DNA of 64,000 nt from the NCBI GenBank assembly GCA_002449305.1, contig DKDI01000035.1, positions 5,993-69,992 of the forward strand, given 5' to 3'. Under the pieces are notes generated by a model. That model did no database searches. It worked only from the letters and a program-made list of their open reading frames with translations, and had not been told where the DNA came from. The translations under genes were made by a program, and so were the position numbers. Of the stretch, positions 60,758 to 64,000 are shown in pieces. How positions within the stretch are numbered: position 1 is the stretch's first letter; every line of letters begins with the position of its first letter. This stretch comes from Treponema sp. UBA6852 (lineage in GTDB: Bacteria > Spirochaetota > Spirochaetia > Treponematales > Treponemataceae).

Positions 60758-62005
60758 ATGCGCAAAGTTGTTGTAACAGGACTTGGATGTGTTTCGCCAA
60801 TCGGAAACAGCGTTGAAGAGACTTGGGCTTCTATAAGAGCTGGAAAAAGCGGAATTGCAACTATAACACATTATGATGCTTCTGCTTTTAAAGTAAAGTA
60901 CGCTGCTGAAGTAAAGAATTTTGAAGCTGACAAATACATGGATCCTCAGTCAGCACGCAAAATGGCAAGGTTTTCAAAATATGCTGTAGCCGCTGCGAAA
61001 ATGGCTTTGGACGATTCAAATCTTACAGACAACAAGGAAGCCTTGGACAATGCCGCTGTTTACCTCGGTGTTGGAATTGGCGGACTTGAAATTACAGAAT
61101 CAAGCATGAAAAGCTACTTTGACTCTGGATTTAAACGTATGCCTCCAATGACAATTCCTCAGCTTATTCCAAATGAAGCCGCTGCAAACATTAGCATAAA
61201 ATTTGGACTTCACGGAGTTGCTCATACAATTGCAACTGCTTGCGCTTCTGGTTCAGATGCTCTTGGACAGGCTTTGGACAATATCCGCGCAGGAAGAAGC
61301 GACATTGTTCTTGCTGGCGGAGCTGAATCTACACAGAATGGATTTGCAAACTTGGGATTTACAGTTCTTCAGGCTTTGAGTTCAAAATGGGCAGACAATC
61401 CTTCAAAAGCTTGCCGCCCGTTTGACAAGCAACGCGATGGATTTGTTATGGGCGAAGGAGCTACAATTCTTGTTCTTGAAGAATACGAGCACGCAAAAGC
61501 CCGCGGTGCAAAAATTTATGCTGAATTTGCTGGCTATGGCGCAACTTGCGATGGCTACCATCTTACAGCTCCTAATCCAGACGGAATTATGGGTGCGCGC
61601 GCAATGACGTTGGCAATGAAAGACGCTGGTGTAAAACCAGAAGATGTTACATATTACAATGCGCATGGAACTTCAACTCACTTGAATGATTCTGGCGAAA
61701 CTGCAATGCTCCACATGGCATTTGGTGAGGCTGCAAAGAAACTTCACATTTCTTCAACAAAGAGTATGCACGGACATTGTCTTGGCGATGCCGGCGCACT
61801 TGAAGCTATGATTTGTGTAAAGGCAATTCAAGAAGGCTATATTCCTCCGACAATCAACCTTGATGAAGTTGATGTTGAAGGCGGTTGCGACCTTGACTAT
61901 ACACCAAACAAAGGAATCGACATGAACATTGATGTTGCTATGAGCGGAAACTTTGGATTCGGCGGACACAACGGAATTGTTGTATTCAAAAAAGTCAGCG
62001 AGTAA
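60758..62005 (+). CDS. fabF: 3-oxoacyl-ACP synthase II
   Basis: 415 aa from ATG 60758 (GGAG 7 nt upstream, inside an earlier ATG GGAG AAA run). The catalytic triad is Cys in TACASGSDALG, His in HGTSTHLNDSGE and His in NFGFGGHNG. It extends acyl chains by condensation with malonyl-ACP and shifts saturated/unsaturated balance with temperature in other bacteria. Confidence 0.95.
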   Translation: MRKVVVTGLGCVSPIGNSVEETWASIRAGKSGIATITHYDASAFKVKYAAEVKNFEADKYMDPQSARKMARFSKYAVAAAKMALDDSNLTDNKEALDNAAVYLGVGIGGLEITESSMKSYFDSGFKRMPPMTIPQLIPNEAAANISIKFGLHGVAHTIATACASGSDALGQALDNIRAGRSDIVLAGGAESTQNGFANLGFTVLQALSSKWADNPSKACRPFDKQRDGFVMGEGATILVLEEYEHAKARGAKIYAEFAGYGATCDGYHLTAPNPDGIMGARAMTLAMKDAGVKPEDVTYYNAHGTSTHLNDSGETAMLHMAFGEAAKKLHISSTKSMHGHCLGDAGALEAMICVKAIQEGYIPPTINLDEVDVEGGCDLDYTPNKGIDMNIDVAMSGNFGFGGHNGIVVFKKVSE

Positions 62006-62009
62006 AATT

Positions 62010-62441
62010 ATGGAAAGATTTACTGATATAGAAAACCTTCTTCCGCACAGAAAACCATTTTTGTTTGTGGATTCAATTGAAAGCTACGATGAAAAAGGCT
62101 GTGTTTGCACAAGAAAATTTACAGATGAGGATTTTTTCTTTAAAGGACATTTTCCGCAGTATCCTGTAGTTCCTGGTGTAATTCTTATTGAAACTATGGC
62201 GCAGGGAGGAGGAGCTGCATTGAGCTTGCAGAAAACTTTCGCTGAAGGCAGTTTGTTTTTCCTTGCTACAGTTGACAAAGTAAAATTCCGCAATCAGGTT
62301 CGTCCGGGAGACACTGTAAGAATGGAAGTTACAAACTTGCGTGTAAGCCCAAAAATGGTAAAGCAGTCTGGCAAAGCTTTTGTAGGCGATGTTCTTTGCG
62401 CTGAAGCCGAATGGATGTGCCTTGTGGGTTCTGCAAATTAA
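62010..62441 (+). CDS. fabZ: 3-hydroxyacyl-ACP dehydratase
   Basis: 143 aa from ATG 62010. The active-site helix and loop are FKGHFPQYPVVPGVILIETMAQGGG with catalytic His and Glu. It dehydrates 3-hydroxyacyl-ACP. No fabI/fabK reductase is present here. Its stop shares TTA/TAA bases with the convergent gene (62438-62441). Confidence 0.93.
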   Translation: MERFTDIENLLPHRKPFLFVDSIESYDEKGCVCTRKFTDEDFFFKGHFPQYPVVPGVILIETMAQGGGAALSLQKTFAEGSLFFLATVDKVKFRNQVRPGDTVRMEVTNLRVSPKMVKQSGKAFVGDVLCAEAEWMCLVGSAN

Positions 62442-63076
62442 ACAGATTTATTTGACTTTGTTCTTTTAGCCGTTGTCTTTTTGGCAGCGGCTTTTTTTGT
62501 TTGCTGGGTATTTTTTGAAGGACGTCCGCCTTTTTTTCCATTTGCACGTGAAGCAGCGGCTTTTTTTTCGGACTTGATTTTTCCAAGAATTTTTCCGGCA
62601 TTTGAAACAGATAGCGGAATTTCTTGTGTCTGCCAAAGCTTAAGATTTTTCTTTCCTTCATTTTTTAAAAAAGCGATTTGCTGGATTGAACTATATGCGG
62701 AATCCAAGCGGACTTTTATATTTGCGCAGAAAATTTTTTCCGTAGAGTCTTCAATCTGTTCTTCAAACTGATCTATGAGGCTCAAAATTTCGTTTGCGGC
62801 GGCGGCAGCTTCTTTTGCGAAAGTTTCAATGTCGATTTCTTTTGTGGAATTGCTTCTAAATTTTTTTAATGCTTCTATAATCAGTTTGTCGCTCGGCTTT
62901 AGTTCAACCGGATCGTCTTTGAATTCCGCGGCAAGAAGAAAAAGCGATATATTTGAGTCAAGCATATTCAAGTCGAATATCTGGGCTGAGTCTGGTTTTG
63001 CAGAAAGCTGAAGCTCTTCGATTTTTCGTTCTACGGATTTTTGAAGCTCGATGATTTCCTTTTTTTCTATAGTCAT
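62438..63076 (-). CDS. Unknown protein with AT-hook-like and histone-H1-like Lys/Ala tail
   Basis: 212 aa from ATG 63076 (the frame is open to 63166). The first 150 residues are acidic amphipathic helices (IIELQKSVERKIEELQL, AAAAANEILSLIDQFEEQIED). The C-terminus turns strongly basic: RANGKKGGRPSKN, a KGGRP motif that can bind the AT-rich minor groove, then KKAAAKKTTAKRTK repeats as in histone H1 tails. DNA binding or nucleoid packing is likely but not shown. A minus-strand promoter (TAGACT, 17 bp, TATACT) ends 9 nt before the ATG. It is divergent from ndk. Confidence 0.6.
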   Translation of the reverse strand: MTIEKKEIIELQKSVERKIEELQLSAKPDSAQIFDLNMLDSNISLFLLAAEFKDDPVELKPSDKLIIEALKKFRSNSTKEIDIETFAKEAAAAANEILSLIDQFEEQIEDSTEKIFCANIKVRLDSAYSSIQQIAFLKNEGKKNLKLWQTQEIPLSVSNAGKILGKIKSEKKAAASRANGKKGGRPSKNTQQTKKAAAKKTTAKRTKSNKSV

Positions 63077-63121
63077 TCTACTGTTAGTATAGATTAGGTT
63101 TTTGTGAAAGTCTATTACCCG

Positions 63122-63150
63122 TTGAAAAACAAGGAAATTTTTGTTAAAAT
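63122..63150 (+). promoter_or_regulatory. Promoter of ndk, leaderless layout
   Basis: -35 TTGAAA (63122-63127), 17 bp, -10 TAAAAT (63145-63150), exactly 6 nt to ATG 63157, no Shine-Dalgarno. Confidence 0.65.
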
Positions 63151-63156
63151 CAGAAT

Positions 63157-63603
63157 ATGAGTACAAGATGTTTTACAATGTTAAAGCCTGGTGTTTTGAA
63201 TCGCAGGCTCGTAGGTGAAGTTGTTAGCCGCCTTGAAAAAAAAGGTCTTAAATTGATTGGGCTGAAACTTATGAACATAAGCCAGGATCTTGCTTCCCAG
63301 CATTATGCAGAGCACAAGGGAAAAGCTTTTTATGATCCGCTTCTTGATTACATAACAAGCGGTCCTGTTGTTGCAATGGTTTGGCAGGGCGATGACTGTG
63401 TTACTTTGGTTAGAAAAATTACTGGCGCAACAAATCCTGCAGAGGCGGCTCCGGGAACTATCCGTGGAGATTTCTGCTGCCATACTTCTCATAATATAAT
63501 TCATGCTTCAGACAGCGACGAAAGCGCAGAAAGAGAAATCGCATTGTTTTTCAAGCAAGAAGAACTTGTTGACTGGGAAGATCAGGCTGGAATTTGGTAC
63601 TAA
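63157..63603 (+). CDS. ndk: Nucleoside-diphosphate kinase
   Basis: 148 aa, normal length. It starts CFTMLKPGVLNRRLVGEVVSRLEKKG, has GPVVAMVWQG and TNPAEAAPGTIRGDF, and the phospho-His in NIIHASDSDESAEREI. It balances NTP pools. Single gene between the promoter at 63122 and the terminator at 63623. Confidence 0.95.
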   Translation: MSTRCFTMLKPGVLNRRLVGEVVSRLEKKGLKLIGLKLMNISQDLASQHYAEHKGKAFYDPLLDYITSGPVVAMVWQGDDCVTLVRKITGATNPAEAAPGTIRGDFCCHTSHNIIHASDSDESAEREIALFFKQEELVDWEDQAGIWY

Positions 63604-63622
63604 TCTTTTCTATAAAAATTAT

Positions 63623-63666
63623 AAGGCATTGCATAGGCATTTTGTCGCATTGCAGTGCCTTTTTTG
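63623..63666 (+). terminator. Terminator of ndk
   Basis: AAGGCATTGCA (63623-63633) pairs with TGCAGTGCCTT (63651-63661) over 11 positions including one G-U, followed by a T run. Confidence 0.85.
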
Positions 63667-63783
63667 TTTTTATTTTGGGTTGATTTTTTTGCATTGAGGA
63701 ATTGTTTTTTCTGTAGTAATATTGAGCTATCTGCAAATTAGGATGAAGAGTAAAATTCAGTCAGCTTTATCAGGGAATTTGAT

Positions 63784-64000
63784 ATGGAAATTTTTGAAGT
63801 CGGTATAATTGGAGCGGGTGCCTGGGGAACAGCTTTAGGAACGGCGATTGCACGTGGCGGACATAAAGTTCAGCTTTGGGCAATGGAAGAAGATGTTGTT
63901 GAGTCTATAAATAATCAGCATGAAAACAAAAGGTATCTTCCTGGATATGCGCTTGAAGCATCAATGACTGCAAGTTCTGACATAAAGGCTGTTGCTTCTG
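63784..64000 (+). CDS. gpsA: Glycerol-3-phosphate dehydrogenase [NAD(P)+], N-terminal part
   Basis: First 72 codons only; the gene runs off the window. It starts MEIFEVGIIGAGAWGTALGTAI, with the GxGxWG nucleotide-binding loop of GpsA, and continues NNQHENKRYLPGYAL, which is the conserved NxxxxRYLP segment of the family. It makes sn-glycerol 3-phosphate for phospholipids, in keeping with the nearby fab genes. AGGGA lies about 9 nt upstream. Confidence 0.9.
   Translation, partial: MEIFEVGIIGAGAWGTALGTAIARGGHKVQLWAMEEDVVESINNQHENKRYLPGYALEASMTASSDIKAVAS

Overview
The window looks like a chromosome segment of a host-associated or free-living Treponema (spirochaete). The evidence is low-GC, purine-rich coding DNA and short intergenic gaps. 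It also carries a Maf/MptE-type motility-associated protein, many lipoproteins with spirochaete-style lipoboxes, and a mosaic of biosynthetic, envelope and plant-mannan genes. The species is not determined here. No rRNA, tRNA, CRISPR array, integrase or transposase was recognised.

Layout. 0-11.5 kb holds cell-envelope genes: a Maf-like protein, a class B PBP with PASTA domain, signal peptidase I, a LysM/M23 endopeptidase, a degenerate NodB-domain protein, a pentapeptide-like protein, an MBL-fold hydrolase and an HExxH lipoprotein. 11.5-16.7 kb holds amino-acid synthesis on the minus strand: ilvN, a fused DAHP synthase-prephenate dehydratase, and fused aspartokinase-homoserine dehydrogenase. 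16.9-22.4 kb is an accessory island: a single-chain restriction-methylation-specificity protein, a DUF4143 ATPase and a 22-bp palindrome array. 22.4-35.7 kb is a mannan/manno-oligosaccharide locus: a LacI regulator, an outer-membrane barrel, an ABC importer without its ATPase, a GH5 mannanase lipoprotein, a 2-epimerase, two GH130 phosphorylases and mannose-6-phosphate isomerase. Three matching palindromic operators tie lacI, the barrel gene and the importer operon into one regulon. 35.7-37.8 kb holds a 21-bp palindrome array, an outer-membrane-like protein and a phosphoesterase lipoprotein.

37.8-49.2 kb is mostly housekeeping (arfB-like, asd, dapA, aroC, dacA, murI, icd, map, a J-domain protein). 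It also contains a membrane-bound 7TM sensor fused to a LuxR DNA-binding domain. 49.3-54.4 kb holds gatCAB, then an apparently metal-regulated unit: a promoter with three CTAACTT half-sites, a three-way-junction RNA element, a frameshifted DUF3793 gene and a flavodoxin. 54.5-58.8 kb holds a GH3 glycosidase with inverted domain order, a divergent AraC regulator and a PtsN-like EIIA. 58.9-64 kb holds fabD-fabG-fabF-fabZ, a histone-H1-tailed protein, ndk and the start of gpsA.

The broadest unexpected signal is in the promoters. Several monocistronic or first-in-operon genes have a -35/-10 promoter whose -10 box ends only 5-6 nt before the ATG and no Shine-Dalgarno sequence. Genes inside operons mostly have clear GGAG-type sites. 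This suggests frequent leaderless mRNAs. Other leading observations are the two tandem mini-palindrome arrays, the three-way-junction RNA, a G8 tract in the porin signal peptide and an A8 frameshift in DUF3793.
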